This document shows, piece after piece, positions 41,334 to 49,876 of a stretch of 64,000 nucleotides of DNA. How positions within the stretch are numbered: position 1 is the first letter of the stretch; every line of letters starts with the position of its first letter. Location of the stretch: assembly GCF_024495425.1 (NCBI RefSeq), contig NZ_JANHJR010000003.1, forward strand, positions 62,001 to 126,000, in the 5' to 3' direction. The stretch is from Haloarchaeobius litoreus. GTDB taxonomy: Archaea; Halobacteriota; Halobacteria; Halobacteriales; Natrialbaceae. Below the pieces are notes generated by a model that saw only the letters and a list, made by a program, of their open reading frames with translations, was not told the origin of the DNA and searched no databases. The translations under genes were made by a program, and so were the position numbers.

Positions 41334-42296
41334 TCACCGCGTCGGCAGCCAGCGCATCCAGCCGCGGCCGTGCTCGTGGTGCTTGGCCTCTCCGGCGGGC
41401 ACGGCGCTCACGCGGTGGAAGACGGCCTCGGGGTCCCTGTTCCAGAGCCAGTGCCAGCGCGTCTTCGCGACGAGGAGGAGCTTCCGGGCGGTCGAGAGGC
41501 TCGGCTCGTGGGTGATGACGTCGTAGTCGACCGCGCGGATCTCGCGGTGGTGTTCGGCGTACAGCACGGCCGCCAGCAGCACGGCGAACTGGCAGTCCTC
41601 GGGGAGAAAGCGGATGCCGGCGACGCCCTCCCGGTACAGCCCCTCGGTCCGCTTGAGCTCCTCCTCGACGGCCGCGCGGAACGCCTCACTCGTCTCCAGT
41701 CGCATGACCTGGTCGCGGTCGACGCCGTGGCGTTCGAGCGTCTCGATGGGCAGGTAGACACGGTCGCGGTCGACGACATCCTCGCGCACGTCGCGGACGA
41801 AGTTGGTCAGCTGGAACGCCTCGCCGAGCGTGATGGCGTGGGGGAGCGCCCGCTCGTACTCCTCCTCGTCGAGCTCCATGATGTCGGTCATCATGACGCC
41901 GACGGCGGCCGCGGAGCCGCGCATGTAGTCTTCGAGGTCAGCGTACGTCTCGTAGCGGTCGGTGTCGATGTCGCTCTCCATCGCGTCGAGGAACTCGATC
42001 ACCCACTCGTCGTCGATGTCGTGCTCCGCACAGAGGTCGACGAAGGCGGCGATGACGGGCTCGTCAGTGGGCTGCCGGCCGAGCGCCTCGGCGCGGAGGT
42101 CGGCGAGCTGTGCAGCCTGCTCGTCGGGCCCGGGGGCGTCGGGGTCGTCGACGATCTCGTCGGCGATGCGGAAGAACCCGTACAGGACGTACGTCGCGTG
42201 TCTGATGCGTTTCGGGAGGAGTCGCGTCGCTAGGTGGAACGTTCGCCCCGTCTGCTGCTGGATCGACTTTCCTGCCTTGACCTGGTCCTTCTTCAT
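41334..42296 (-). CDS. crtB: Phytoene/squalene synthase
   Basis: A 320-residue head-to-head prenyl synthase. The first Asp-rich motif reads ADEIVDDPD near residue 45. The second is FVRDVREDVVDRDRVYLP near 160-177, which matches the phytoene synthase version. It joins two GGPP molecules into phytoene for C50 bacterioruberin, or may make squalene. RHATYVLYGFFRIADEI and DYMRGSAAAVGVMM are family landmarks. ATG 42296 is used; a TATAAAA box at 42354-42360 leaves about a 30-base leader. The cytosolic C-tail is basic (HHEHGRGWMRWLPTR). No other carotenoid gene is adjacent. Confidence 0.93.
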   Translation of the reverse strand: MKKDQVKAGKSIQQQTGRTFHLATRLLPKRIRHATYVLYGFFRIADEIVDDPDAPGPDEQAAQLADLRAEALGRQPTDEPVIAAFVDLCAEHDIDDEWVIEFLDAMESDIDTDRYETYADLEDYMRGSAAAVGVMMTDIMELDEEEYERALPHAITLGEAFQLTNFVRDVREDVVDRDRVYLPIETLERHGVDRDQVMRLETSEAFRAAVEEELKRTEGLYREGVAGIRFLPEDCQFAVLLAAVLYAEHHREIRAVDYDVITHEPSLSTARKLLLVAKTRWHWLWNRDPEAVFHRVSAVPAGEAKHHEHGRGWMRWLPTR

Positions 42297-42353
42297 GGTG
42301 GTGTCCGGTGTGTGAGGGCTACGAGGGCTACTCGTATCGAAGTACACGCCCTG

Positions 42354-42360
42354 TATAAAA
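42354..42360 (-). promoter_or_regulatory. crtB TATA box
   Basis: Minus-strand TTTTATA, about 60 bases before ATG 42296, so this message has a leader of about 30 bases unlike its leaderless neighbours. Confidence 0.5.
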
Positions 42361-42485
42361 ATAGGTGCCGTGCAAAACCAGTTGGGCTCACCGCACGAGT
42401 CCGGTCGGGTCCGGGATCACGACGCCCAGCCGAACCACATCCCAGAAGCGCAACGGATAAATTCGGCGTGGGGGAACGTCCCGAC

Positions 42486-43250
42486 GTGAGCGACAGCGAG
42501 GGCTTCCGCGTCGACATGCACGTGAAGGTGCTCGACGAGGCGATCGTCGAACGGGCGAAAGCGGCAGGGCTGGACGCGCTCGTGTACGCACCGCACTTCG
42601 TCAGGCTGCCCGAGATCCGCGAGCGGGCGGCCGCCTTCAGCGACGACGAGCTGCTGGTGGTCCCGGGGCGCGAGCTGTTCACCGGGAGCTGGCACGCCCG
42701 CAAGCACCTGCTCGCGGTCGGCCTGGACGAGCCCGTCCCCGACTTCATCACCCTCGAGGGTGCGATGGGCGAGCTCCAGCGACAGGACGCGGTCGTCCTC
42801 GCACCGCACCCCGGCTTCCTGAACGTCAGCCTGACGGGTGCCGACCTGGCGGCCTACGGCGACCGCATCCACGGCGTCGAGGCGTACAACCCGAAGCTGC
42901 TCTCCCGCGCCGGGCGGCGGGCGCGCCGCATCGTCGACGAGGGCGGCTGGCCGCCGTTCGGCTCGTCGTACGCGCACCTGAAATCGAGCGTCGGCGAGGT
43001 GTGGACCCGTTTCGAACGGGAGCTGGACCGACCCGACGACCTCGTCGACGCACTCCGCGACGGCGCACCGCGGACCGTGGGGCGACGGACCGGCATCCGT
43101 CATCAGCTCCGCTGTCTCGCGGAGTTCGCCCACCTCGGCTACGAGAACTCGTGGTCGAAGATCGACCGGCTGTTCCTCCAGGGCACCGAGCCGACCCACC
43201 CGGGACACATCGCCTACGAGGGCCGGTTCGACGACATCGCAGTCTACTGA
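42486..43250 (+). CDS. PHP-like protein with altered metal ligands
   Basis: A 254-residue protein of the PHP fold. The first motif that should be HxH reads RVDMHVKVLDEA. The next, usually TDHD, reads YAPHF; the GxE motif GRELFTGSWHARKH and APHPGFLN are kept, and the final GSDAH is GSSYAHL. Several metal ligands are therefore changed. It is either a PHP variant with a different metal set or a non-catalytic relative of the intact PHP protein at 11076. GTG 42486 is taken because a GGATAAATT box lies near 42448-42456, about 33 bases upstream. It is divergent from crtB. Confidence 0.82.
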   Translation: MSDSEGFRVDMHVKVLDEAIVERAKAAGLDALVYAPHFVRLPEIRERAAAFSDDELLVVPGRELFTGSWHARKHLLAVGLDEPVPDFITLEGAMGELQRQDAVVLAPHPGFLNVSLTGADLAAYGDRIHGVEAYNPKLLSRAGRRARRIVDEGGWPPFGSSYAHLKSSVGEVWTRFERELDRPDDLVDALRDGAPRTVGRRTGIRHQLRCLAEFAHLGYENSWSKIDRLFLQGTEPTHPGHIAYEGRFDDIAVY

Positions 43251-43261
43251 TCCTCGCGGTC

Positions 43262-43762
43262 CTACGCGCCGATTGCCCGGATCCCCTGCTGGATGCTGTC
43301 GCCGAACTGGAGCGTGTCCCACGGCGTGTAGAACACGATGGCGGCGACGACGACCAGCTCGAAGCCCGTGATGACGATCGTCATCAGGTCGGAGTGCTTG
43401 CTCTTGACCGCGACGCCGATGGGCAGCCCGAACTCCTTCGAGTACGGGTAGAACAGTGCGATACCCCGTTTGCTCCCCATCACGTCGAGCACGTAGTGGG
43501 TGAGCACGCCGATCCAGACGAACTCGAGGTTGCCGAACAGGTACGGGAACGCCACGAACAGCCCGAGGACGGGCAGGTTGTGCAGCGTCTTCCGGTGCTT
43601 GCCGAACTCGGTGTCGACGTCGGGGAAGAGCGCGCCGAGCGTGATCGGCAGCCCGACCTCCAGAATCTTGACGAACGTCGCCTCCGTGCCGGCGGGTTCG
43701 AGGATGTAGCCGATGCCGATAGAGAGGAGGACGCCGTTCATCACGTGGCCCTTCTTGTTCAT
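43262..43762 (-). CDS. YdjM/DUF457-type membrane-bound metal-dependent hydrolase-like protein
   Basis: A 166-residue membrane protein. The family fingerprint is NKKGHVMNGVLLSIGIGYIL with a leading His, then ALFPDVDTEFGKHRKTLHNL near residue 45-66 (metal-type D-x-D and H-R-x-x-x-H) and GVLTHYVLDVM near 88. It would hydrolyse an ester or amide at the membrane; YdjM-like proteins are tied to phospholipid turnover. Its ATG overlaps the stop of the cinA gene, so the two are translated together. Confidence 0.83.
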   Translation of the reverse strand: MNKKGHVMNGVLLSIGIGYILEPAGTEATFVKILEVGLPITLGALFPDVDTEFGKHRKTLHNLPVLGLFVAFPYLFGNLEFVWIGVLTHYVLDVMGSKRGIALFYPYSKEFGLPIGVAVKSKHSDLMTIVITGFELVVVAAIVFYTPWDTLQFGDSIQQGIRAIGA

Positions 43763-44253
43763 TCCCCCACCTCCGCCAGCAGGTCCGCGAGCGCCCGGTC
43801 GACGGTCCGCTCGCGCACGGCGTCGCGGTCGCCGTCGAACTCGTAGCGCTCGACGGTCGCGTAGGAGGAGCCGCTCCCCCACGGCCCGGCGTAGGCGACG
43901 CCGATGTACACGGTCCCCACAGGCGTCTCCTCGGTGCCGCCGGTGGGGCCGGCGACGCCGGTCGTCGCCACGCCCCACGTCACGTCCGCGGTGTCGCGCA
44001 CACCACGCGCCATCTGCCGGGCGACGGGCTCGGAGACCGCGCCGTGTTCGTCCAGTGCCTCGCGGTCGACGCCCAGCAGCTGCTCCTTCGCGCCGTAGGC
44101 GTAGGTCACGAGCCCCCGGTCGAAGTAGTCCGACGCGCCCGGAACCGCCGTGATTCGCGCCCCGAGTAGTCCGCCCGTACACGACTCCGCCACCGCCAGC
44201 GTCTCTCCGCGGTCGCGGAGCTCGTCACCGAGTCGGTCAACCTGTGTCGTCAT
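43759..44253 (-). CDS. CinA C-terminal domain protein (nicotinamide-nucleotide amidase type)
   Basis: A 164-residue stand-alone CinA-C/PncC protein. Signatures are LAVAESCTGGLLGARITAVP at residues 19-38, YFDRGLVTYAYGAKEQLLGV, ESV-like AVSEPVARQMARGVR and WGVATTGVAGPTGGTEETPV. It deamidates NMN to nicotinic acid mononucleotide in pyridine nucleotide salvage. The N-terminal ADP-ribose pyrophosphatase part of full CinA is absent, as in many archaea. ATG 44253 is followed by the first family helix after 15 residues. Confidence 0.9.
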   Translation of the reverse strand: MTTQVDRLGDELRDRGETLAVAESCTGGLLGARITAVPGASDYFDRGLVTYAYGAKEQLLGVDREALDEHGAVSEPVARQMARGVRDTADVTWGVATTGVAGPTGGTEETPVGTVYIGVAYAGPWGSGSSYATVERYEFDGDRDAVRERTVDRALADLLAEVGE

Positions 44254-44367
44254 GTCCGAACCCACGCAGTCGAGTGGTTTGAATCGTGGGGCTATCCGCT
44301 GGCCGGGTATCGTTCGCCGCACCGGGTAGCCGCAGGCGTTATGGTCTGTCGTCGTGACCCTTCGGCC

Positions 44368-45063
44368 ATGGATACCAGGCAGACGTTCAAACTGGTCGGC
44401 TTCTACCGACTGCTCTCGTGGCTGTCGTTCGGTATCGGCATGGCGCTCGTGGGGCTGGGCTTCTACCTTGGCCTCGGCGAGACGATCACCATCCTGTTCA
44501 ACGACTTCCCGGCGGAGTTCGACCCCGCCATCGCGGCGGCGAACCCCGTCATCACCGTCGTACTGTCGGTCGTCGGCCTCGTCGTCTGGCAGCTCGGCAA
44601 GTCCATCGCGTTGACGAAGACGATGGAGCGGGCCATCGCCGCGGAGTCCGACGACACCGACGACGAGCAGCTCAAGAGCGAGATACTCGACGTGGTGAAC
44701 GACCAGATCTCCGGCGTCGAGAAGGACCTCCGCTCGGAGATCAGGAAGATCGAACGGGACACCGCAACCGACGACGCCCCCTCGGCCGGGACAAGCGTCT
44801 CGACCAGCACCACGGCCAGTCGCTCCAGCGGTGGGTCAGCGGGTGGGAGTTCGAGCGCCTCCGGCGGTGGGTCCGGGAGCCACCGGTCCTCGAGCCGCTC
44901 CGGAAGCGAGCAGTCCACACGCTCCGGCGGCGGCAGTTCGTCCCGGTCGGGCAGCGGCGACGGTGACGACGACCGCAGCGAACGTGCGACCGACGCCGTC
45001 TCCGGCGACGAGAAGCGGTCCCGGCGCAAGCAGCAGTCCGACGACGACGACCCGCTGCCCTAG
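44368..45063 (+). CDS. Two-helix membrane protein with Ser/Gly-rich cytosolic tail
   Basis: A 231-residue protein. Helices lie at GFYRLLSWLSFGIGMALVGL and ANPVITVVLSVVGLVVWQLG. A short coiled coil (ILDVVNDQISGVEKDLRSEI) leads into a 90-residue tail of Ser, Gly, Asp and Arg (for example SGGSAGGSSSASGGGSG). The tail is low complexity and probably disordered. No family recognised. Its stop overlaps the stop of the convergent phzF-like gene by 4 bases. Confidence 0.72.
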   Translation: MDTRQTFKLVGFYRLLSWLSFGIGMALVGLGFYLGLGETITILFNDFPAEFDPAIAAANPVITVVLSVVGLVVWQLGKSIALTKTMERAIAAESDDTDDEQLKSEILDVVNDQISGVEKDLRSEIRKIERDTATDDAPSAGTSVSTSTTASRSSGGSAGGSSSASGGGSGSHRSSSRSGSEQSTRSGGGSSSRSGSGDGDDDRSERATDAVSGDEKRSRRKQQSDDDDPLP

Positions 45064-45959
45064 GCCTCCAGAATCTCGTCCTCGTCGGCCTCGGGAACCA
45101 CCAGCGAGCCGTCCAGCGCGGTGACGCTCCGGCCGCCGACGCGCAACGGCGCGGTGCGGGCGCGCACCCGTCCCGGCCGGTCGACGAAGTGCCCCTGTTC
45201 TATCACGACCTCGTCCGGGAACTCGTCCGCGAACGCGCCGTAGTGGTCCAGATACGCCGTCACCGCACCCGCACCCGTCCCACAGACCGGGTCCTCGGGG
45301 ATGCCCGCCGCCGGCGCGAACATCCGCGCGTGGAGCTGTGCATCGGCGTCGAGGGCGTCGAACGTGAACGCGTACAGCCCGGTCGCCTCGACCTCGTCCG
45401 TGAGCGCCTCGATCGCGCCGAGGTCCGGGTCGACGTTGCCCAGGTGTTCGAGGAAGTTCACCGGGACGACGAGGTAGCGCACCCCCGCCTCCGCGATGGC
45501 GAGCGGCAGGTCCGCGCCCACGTCCTGCAGCGTCGCCGGGTCGATGCCGAGCGCGTCGGCAACCCGGTCGTACTCCAGCTCGACCTCCACGACCGTCGGC
45601 GTGTCCTGGTCGAGCCACACCGTCCCGTCCTCCTCGACGGTCACGTCGAGCACGCCCACGTTCGTCTCGACGGCGTACGTGTCCGCGTCGACCACCCCGT
45701 CCTCGTACAGGTGGCCGAACGTCGCCACCGTGGCGTGCCCGCAGAGGTCCACCTCGGTCGTCGGCGTGAAGTAGCGCAGCCTGAAGTCCGCGCTCCCGCT
45801 CGGGTGGACGAACGCCGTCTCCGAGACGGCGAGCTCCGCCGCGACCGCCTGCATCCGCTCCGCCTCCAGCCCGTCCGCGTCCGGGATGACGCCCGCCGGA
45901 TTGCCCGAGAGCGGCTCGTCGGTGAAGGCGTCGACCTGCAGCGCGCGATAGGTATCCAT
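45060..45959 (-). CDS. PhzF-family isomerase/epimerase-like protein
   Basis: A 299-residue protein of the PhzF/diaminopimelate-epimerase fold. The catalytic Glu lies in ELAVSETAFVHPSG near residue 46. SGNPAGVIPDADGL and VDLCGHATVATFGHLYEDG open and follow it. The second half ends PVCGTGAGAVTAYL near 230. In phenazine producers this enzyme isomerises DHHA; haloarchaeal members must have another role because no phz genes are here. ATG 45959 is adjacent to the reversed repeat copy D, whose 5' end faces away from this gene. Confidence 0.88.
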   Translation of the reverse strand: MDTYRALQVDAFTDEPLSGNPAGVIPDADGLEAERMQAVAAELAVSETAFVHPSGSADFRLRYFTPTTEVDLCGHATVATFGHLYEDGVVDADTYAVETNVGVLDVTVEEDGTVWLDQDTPTVVEVELEYDRVADALGIDPATLQDVGADLPLAIAEAGVRYLVVPVNFLEHLGNVDPDLGAIEALTDEVEATGLYAFTFDALDADAQLHARMFAPAAGIPEDPVCGTGAGAVTAYLDHYGAFADEFPDEVVIEQGHFVDRPGRVRARTAPLRVGGRSVTALDGSLVVPEADEDEILEA

Positions 45960-46049
45960 GGCGGTTCCGAGGGACGGGGCCGGTATCAAAGTGGCGTCCA
46001 TCGGTCGATGTGGTTCGCTTCGATTCCGCGAGAGGCTCACGAGACGCTC

Positions 46050-46210
46050 GCGTCTCGTAACCGCTCCTCGGTCGCAGGCATCCCGCGGTGCCCGTCCAGT
46101 GCGAGAGCACGCTCGCCAGCGTGAGGGCAAGCTCGCACTGGCCATCGGAATCGCGCCGCGATTCCGAGACAGCCGCGCGCCACGGTAGGAGGTTTACGAT
46201 AATCGTAAAC
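46050..46210 (-). repeat. Dispersed modular repeat, copy D (reverse orientation, 5' part)
   Basis: On the minus strand it opens with GTTTACGATAATCGTAAAC (46210-46192), the same 19-base GTTTAC-N7-GTAAAC frame as copy A. GGCGCGCGGCTG follows, with the hairpin TCGGAATCGCG-G-CGCGATTCCGA, then CCAGTGCGAG paired with CTCGCACTGG. Compared with copy A the hairpin arms differ in bases but still pair. The TGAAAG end block is missing, so this copy is a partial one. It fills the 280-base gap between the phzF-like and hydrolase genes. Confidence 0.72.
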
Positions 46211-46240
46211 CCGGGCCGCCAGCTCACGTCGCGTTCGGGG

Positions 46241-47668
46241 TCACCGCGCGGCCAGCCACGCGTCGAGGTCGGCGACGACGTCCACGTCGACGTTGTTCGG
46301 TTCGTAGTACTTCGCGGGGCTGGACGTGCCGGAGCCGGAGAACAGCAGGTGGTCGAGCGAGGGGTAGCTGTGGTAGGTACCGCGGTCGTCGCCGATGGCG
46401 GCCTCCCAGTCCTCGATGTCCGACGGCGGCACCTGGAAGTCGCGTCCGCCCTGCTGGACGATGGCGGGGATGTCGAGGTCGGCGGCGACGGCGGTCTGGT
46501 CGTACGCGCGGAGGCTGGCCCAGAAGCTCCCGTCGAAACCGAGGATGTCCTCGTCCTCGGAGAAGTCCCCGTTCGTGATGCGCTCGGCCTCGGCGGCTAT
46601 CTCGTCGAGGCGGCGCTGCTCGGCGTCGCTTATCTCGCCGTCGAGTCCGAGCATGTGGCGGTTCTGCATGGGGATCAGCTCCCAGAGGTTGCCGGCGGGC
46701 GCGGCGAGCAGGGCCATCCCGTCGGCGTCGGCGCGCTGGGCGATGCGCGGAGCGGCGAGTCCGCCCTGGCTGTGGCCGGCGACGTGGACCGAGCTCACCC
46801 GGTCCTCCTCGCGGAGGCGCTCGACGGCGGTGACGGCGTCGTCGACGGTCACGTCGTCGATGGTCACGTCGTCGGTGGCGCTCACGTCGCAGGCGTAGGT
46901 GCGCTTGTCGTACCGGAGGACGGCGTAGCCCCGGGTTGCGAGGCCGTGGGCGAGGTCGCGGAAGATCTTGTTCGGGCCGGCGGTCACGTCGCGGTCGTTC
47001 GGGCCAGTGCCGTGGACGAGGACGACGCCCGGCACGGGGCCGTCACCGGTGGGCATCGAGAACGTCGCGCCGAGGTCACAGGCGGGCGACGGGAGGGTCA
47101 GTTCGGCCTCCTCGAATGCGGACTCGTCGACGTACTCCGGCGGGCTGTACTCGCCCTGTGGCGGCCGGATCAACAGCCCGACCGGCTCGCCGCTCGCGTC
47201 GAACGTCCACCGGAAGGTCAGGACGCCCCCTTCGAACGTGGCCTCGACCACGACGAGGTGTGTCCCGTCGTCGTTCGCGGTGTGGGTGGCGTTCGCGATG
47301 GCCCGGAACGGGCCGCGGTCGCCGGTCGTCTGCCGCCAGGCACCCTCGAGACGCTCGGGCGTGAGCACCTCGGCGGCCTCGTCGGTGAAGGCGTCGGAGA
47401 CGCGCTCGTACTCGCCGTCGGCGAGCGCGACGGTCAGCTCGCGGGCCTCGGTCCGGAGGACCTCCGGGTCGACCATCTCCTCGGCCGTCGTCTCCCGGGT
47501 CGTCGGTTCCTCTGTCGCCGTCGGGGTGTGGGTGGCGGTCGGCGTCCCCGTCGGCGTACTGGTCGGTGTCTCGCTCGCGGTACCGTCGTCGCTCGAACAG
47601 CCGGAGAGGGCGGTCGCCGCCGTGGCCGACAGCGCGGCCAGCAGGCGACGGCGGGTGGGCGCGTCCAT
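46241..47668 (-). CDS. Exported alpha/beta hydrolase lipoprotein with DUF3887-like domain
   Basis: A 475-residue Tat lipoprotein. RRRLLAALSATAATALSGC provides the signal and lipobox near residue 24, a Thr/Pro/Ser linker runs to about 60, and a DUF3887-like domain (RTEARELTVALADGEYERVS... LEGAWRQTTGDRGPF) follows. The hydrolase domain has VVLVHGTGPNDRDVTAGPNK near 222, nucleophile Ser in VAGHSQGGLAAP near 298 and the catalytic His in PSLDHLLFSG near 438. It probably cleaves an ester outside the cell. ATG 47668. Substrate unknown. Confidence 0.88.
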   Translation of the reverse strand: MDAPTRRRLLAALSATAATALSGCSSDDGTASETPTSTPTGTPTATHTPTATEEPTTRETTAEEMVDPEVLRTEARELTVALADGEYERVSDAFTDEAAEVLTPERLEGAWRQTTGDRGPFRAIANATHTANDDGTHLVVVEATFEGGVLTFRWTFDASGEPVGLLIRPPQGEYSPPEYVDESAFEEAELTLPSPACDLGATFSMPTGDGPVPGVVLVHGTGPNDRDVTAGPNKIFRDLAHGLATRGYAVLRYDKRTYACDVSATDDVTIDDVTVDDAVTAVERLREEDRVSSVHVAGHSQGGLAAPRIAQRADADGMALLAAPAGNLWELIPMQNRHMLGLDGEISDAEQRRLDEIAAEAERITNGDFSEDEDILGFDGSFWASLRAYDQTAVAADLDIPAIVQQGGRDFQVPPSDIEDWEAAIGDDRGTYHSYPSLDHLLFSGSGTSSPAKYYEPNNVDVDVVADLDAWLAAR

Positions 47669-47734
47669 GCTTCCGACTTCTCCGGTGCGAACAAAAGTCT
47701 GTGGCGAAGGGATCTTCGAGAGGAAATCTGACAG

Positions 47735-49150
47735 TTAGTCGTCGGAGCTCGCGCGCTCGACGATGCGGTCGGCCATCGCGCTCGCGTCGTGCGTTCCCAC
47801 GGGCGGCCGGTTCACCTCTGCGGCCTCGCTCTCCGCGAGGTCCGGAACCTCGACGCTGCGTTCGCGGTCGCTACCCTCGCGGGCGTCCTGGTCGATGCGC
47901 ATCGAGCAGAACTCCGCGCCGCACATCGAGCAGAAGCGGGCGTCCTTGTAGTTGTCACCCGGCAGGGTCTGGTCGTGGAATTCCCGAGCGCGCTCGGGGT
48001 CGAGCGCGAGGTCGAACTGCTCGCGCCAGTCGAACTCGTACCGCGCCGACGAGAGCGCGTCGTCCCAGTCGCGCGCGCCGGGGCGGTCGTTCGCGACGTC
48101 GGCCGAGTGGGCGGCGATTCGGTACGCCGCCAGCCCGTCTTTGACGTCCTGCTCCTCGGGCAGCCCGAGGTGTTCCTTCGGCGTGACGTAGCAGAGCATC
48201 GCCGCACCCGCCTCGGCGGCCATCGCCGCCCCGATGGCGCTCGTGATGTGGTCGTAGCCCGGCGCGATGTCGGTGACGAGCGGCCCGAGCACGTAGAACG
48301 GCGCGCCGTCGCAGACCGCCTGCTGGCGCTCGACGTTCTCGGCGACCCTGTGCATCGGGACGTGCCCGGGACCCTCTACCATCACCTGCACGTCGTGGTC
48401 CCACGCGACCCGCGTCAGCTCGCCGAGCGTGTCGAGCTCGGCGTACTGCGCCTCGTCGCATGCGTCGGCGACCGAGCCGGGACGGAGGCTGTCCCCGAGG
48501 CTGAACGTCACGTCGTGCTCGGCGAATATCTCGCAGATGTCCTCGAAGTGGGTGAACAGCGGGTTCTGCTCGCCGTTGGCCTCCATCCACGACGCCATGA
48601 TGGAGCCGCCGCGGGAGACGATGCCCGTGACGCGCCCGTCGGTCAGGGGCAGGTGCTCGGCGAGGATGCCCGCGTGGATGGTCATGTAGTCGACGCCCTG
48701 CTTCGCCTGCTTCTCGACGACCGAGAGCAGGATGTCGGGCGTGATGTCCTCGGGCGAGCCCGCCTGCTTCAGCGCCTCGTACAGCGGCACGGTCCCGATG
48801 GGAACCGGCGAGCGCTCGACGTTGTCCTCGCGGATGCGGTCCAGGTCCTCCCCGGTCGAGAGGTCCATCACCGTGTCCGCGCCGTGGCTCACCGCGACGT
48901 GGAGCTTCCGGCGCTCCTCCTCGATGCTGCTCGTGGTGTCGCTGTTGCCGATGTTCGCGTTCACCTTCGTCGAGAACTCCCGGCCGATGATCATCGGGTC
49001 GAGGCTCTCGTGGTGGACGTTCGCCGGAATCACGGCCTGCCCCTCGGCGACCTGCTGGCGCACGAACGCCGGCTCGACGCCCTCGCGCTCGGCGACGCGC
49101 TGCATCGCTGGGGTGACGACTCCGTTCCTGGCTTCGCGTATCTGCGTCAT
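47735..49150 (-). CDS. thiC: Phosphomethylpyrimidine synthase ThiC
   Basis: A 471-residue radical-SAM enzyme that turns aminoimidazole ribotide into the thiamine pyrimidine. Landmarks are [20 protein letters not shown] near residue 40, [38 protein letters not shown] and [20 protein letters not shown]. The [4Fe-4S] motif CSMCGAEFC (C-x2-C-x4-C) is near 407. The length is typical for archaeal ThiC. TATA TTATAA at 49175-49180 is 25-30 bases before ATG 49150, and a direct repeat stands between, indicating thiamine-responsive repression. It is monocistronic. Confidence 0.96.
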   Translation of the reverse strand: MTQIREARNGVVTPAMQRVAEREGVEPAFVRQQVAEGQAVIPANVHHESLDPMIIGREFSTKVNANIGNSDTTSSIEEERRKLHVAVSHGADTVMDLSTGEDLDRIREDNVERSPVPIGTVPLYEALKQAGSPEDITPDILLSVVEKQAKQGVDYMTIHAGILAEHLPLTDGRVTGIVSRGGSIMASWMEANGEQNPLFTHFEDICEIFAEHDVTFSLGDSLRPGSVADACDEAQYAELDTLGELTRVAWDHDVQVMVEGPGHVPMHRVAENVERQQAVCDGAPFYVLGPLVTDIAPGYDHITSAIGAAMAAEAGAAMLCYVTPKEHLGLPEEQDVKDGLAAYRIAAHSADVANDRPGARDWDDALSSARYEFDWREQFDLALDPERAREFHDQTLPGDNYKDARFCSMCGAEFCSMRIDQDAREGSDRERSVEVPDLAESEAAEVNRPPVGTHDASAMADRIVERASSDD

Positions 49151-49152
49151 CG

Positions 49153-49180
49153 ACTACTAGGTAATACTACTAGGTTATAA
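49153..49180 (-). promoter_or_regulatory. thiC promoter: TATA box plus ACTACTAGGT direct repeat
   Basis: ACTACTAGGT (plus-strand reading) occurs at 49153-49162 and 49166-49175, 13 bases apart. On the minus strand these lie between TTATAA (49180-49175) and ATG 49150, that is over the transcription start. A repressor bound there would block initiation. Thiamine genes in haloarchaea are known to be controlled by ThiR, and this repeat is a natural candidate site for it. Confidence 0.5.
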
Positions 49181-49226
49181 CCCTGCTGTTCGACAGCGTT
49201 TTCGCCCGGCATTGTGGAGCAGACGT

Positions 49227-49655
49227 ATGGACACGTCGACGTACGAACTCCGCGAGGAACCCCCCACACCCGAGCGGTTCGTCGAGCTCCGGGACGCGGC
49301 CGGCATGGCCCACCGGACCGTCGAGGCCGCCCGCGAAGGGGTGCCGAACAGCCACTACGCGGTCACCGTCGTCGCACGCGAGGACGGCGACGCGACCGTC
49401 GTCGGCATGGGTCGAATCGTCGGCGACGGCGGCACCGTCTTCCAGCTCACCGACATCGTCGTCCATCCGGACCATCAGGGACAGGGCCTCGGCACCGAGA
49501 TTACCGACGCGCTCGTCACCCACCTCCGCGAGACCGCGCCCGAATCGGCCTACGTGAACCTCATGGCCGACGTCGAGGGGTTCTACGAGCACTGGGGGTT
49601 CGAACCCACCGCGCCCGACTCGCGCGGGATGTTCATCCGCATCGGCGAGGAGTGA
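49227..49655 (+). CDS. GNAT-family N-acetyltransferase
   Basis: A 142-residue acetyltransferase. The acetyl-CoA loop is in LTDIVVHPDHQGQGLGTEIT near residues 72-91 (Q-G-x-G-x-x motif). FYEHWGFEPTAPDSRGMF is the closing strand-helix of GNAT proteins. The N-terminal YELREEPPTPERFVELRDAA and VVGMGRIVGDGGTVFQ complete the fold. Acceptor unknown; the length suits small amine or peptide N-termini. ATG 49227. It is divergent from thiC, and repeat copy C starts shortly after its stop. Confidence 0.9.
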   Translation: MDTSTYELREEPPTPERFVELRDAAGMAHRTVEAAREGVPNSHYAVTVVAREDGDATVVGMGRIVGDGGTVFQLTDIVVHPDHQGQGLGTEITDALVTHLRETAPESAYVNLMADVEGFYEHWGFEPTAPDSRGMFIRIGEE

Positions 49656-49699
49656 GCCGGCGACTGGTTGCGAATGATGTACATTTCCGCCCCGGAGCG

Positions 49700-49819
49700 G
49701 AGCGAGGAGCGGTCACGAGACGCTCGCGTCCCGTGAGCCCACCGGAGATCTTCGATTTCCGGGGACGCAATCGGCTGGGGGGCACGAGGTGCGGGGCGGG
49801 ACTGAAAGGGGCTTTCTGG
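49700..49819 (+). repeat. Dispersed modular repeat, copy C (empty hairpin site)
   Basis: A variable front part (TCACGAGACGCTCGCGTCCCG) and a hairpin CCGGAGATC-TTC-GATTTCCGG (one mismatch) precede GCAATCGGCTGGGGGGC. The end block reads TGAAAGGGGCTTTCTGG (49803-49819) with no hairpin between TGAAAG and CTTTC. Where copies A and B have TGAAAGGGGC [hairpin] GGGGCTTTCTG, this one has a single GGGGC. No gene is present in 49656-49876. Confidence 0.72.
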
Positions 49820-49876
49820 CTGGTAGACTCGACAATCTCGGCTACCAGACCTGCGAACGAAAGAACAGGGAGAGCG

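Noticed and set aside
45060-45959. A phenazine biosynthesis cluster
   Set aside because: Only a PhzF-fold protein is present and its neighbours are unrelated.
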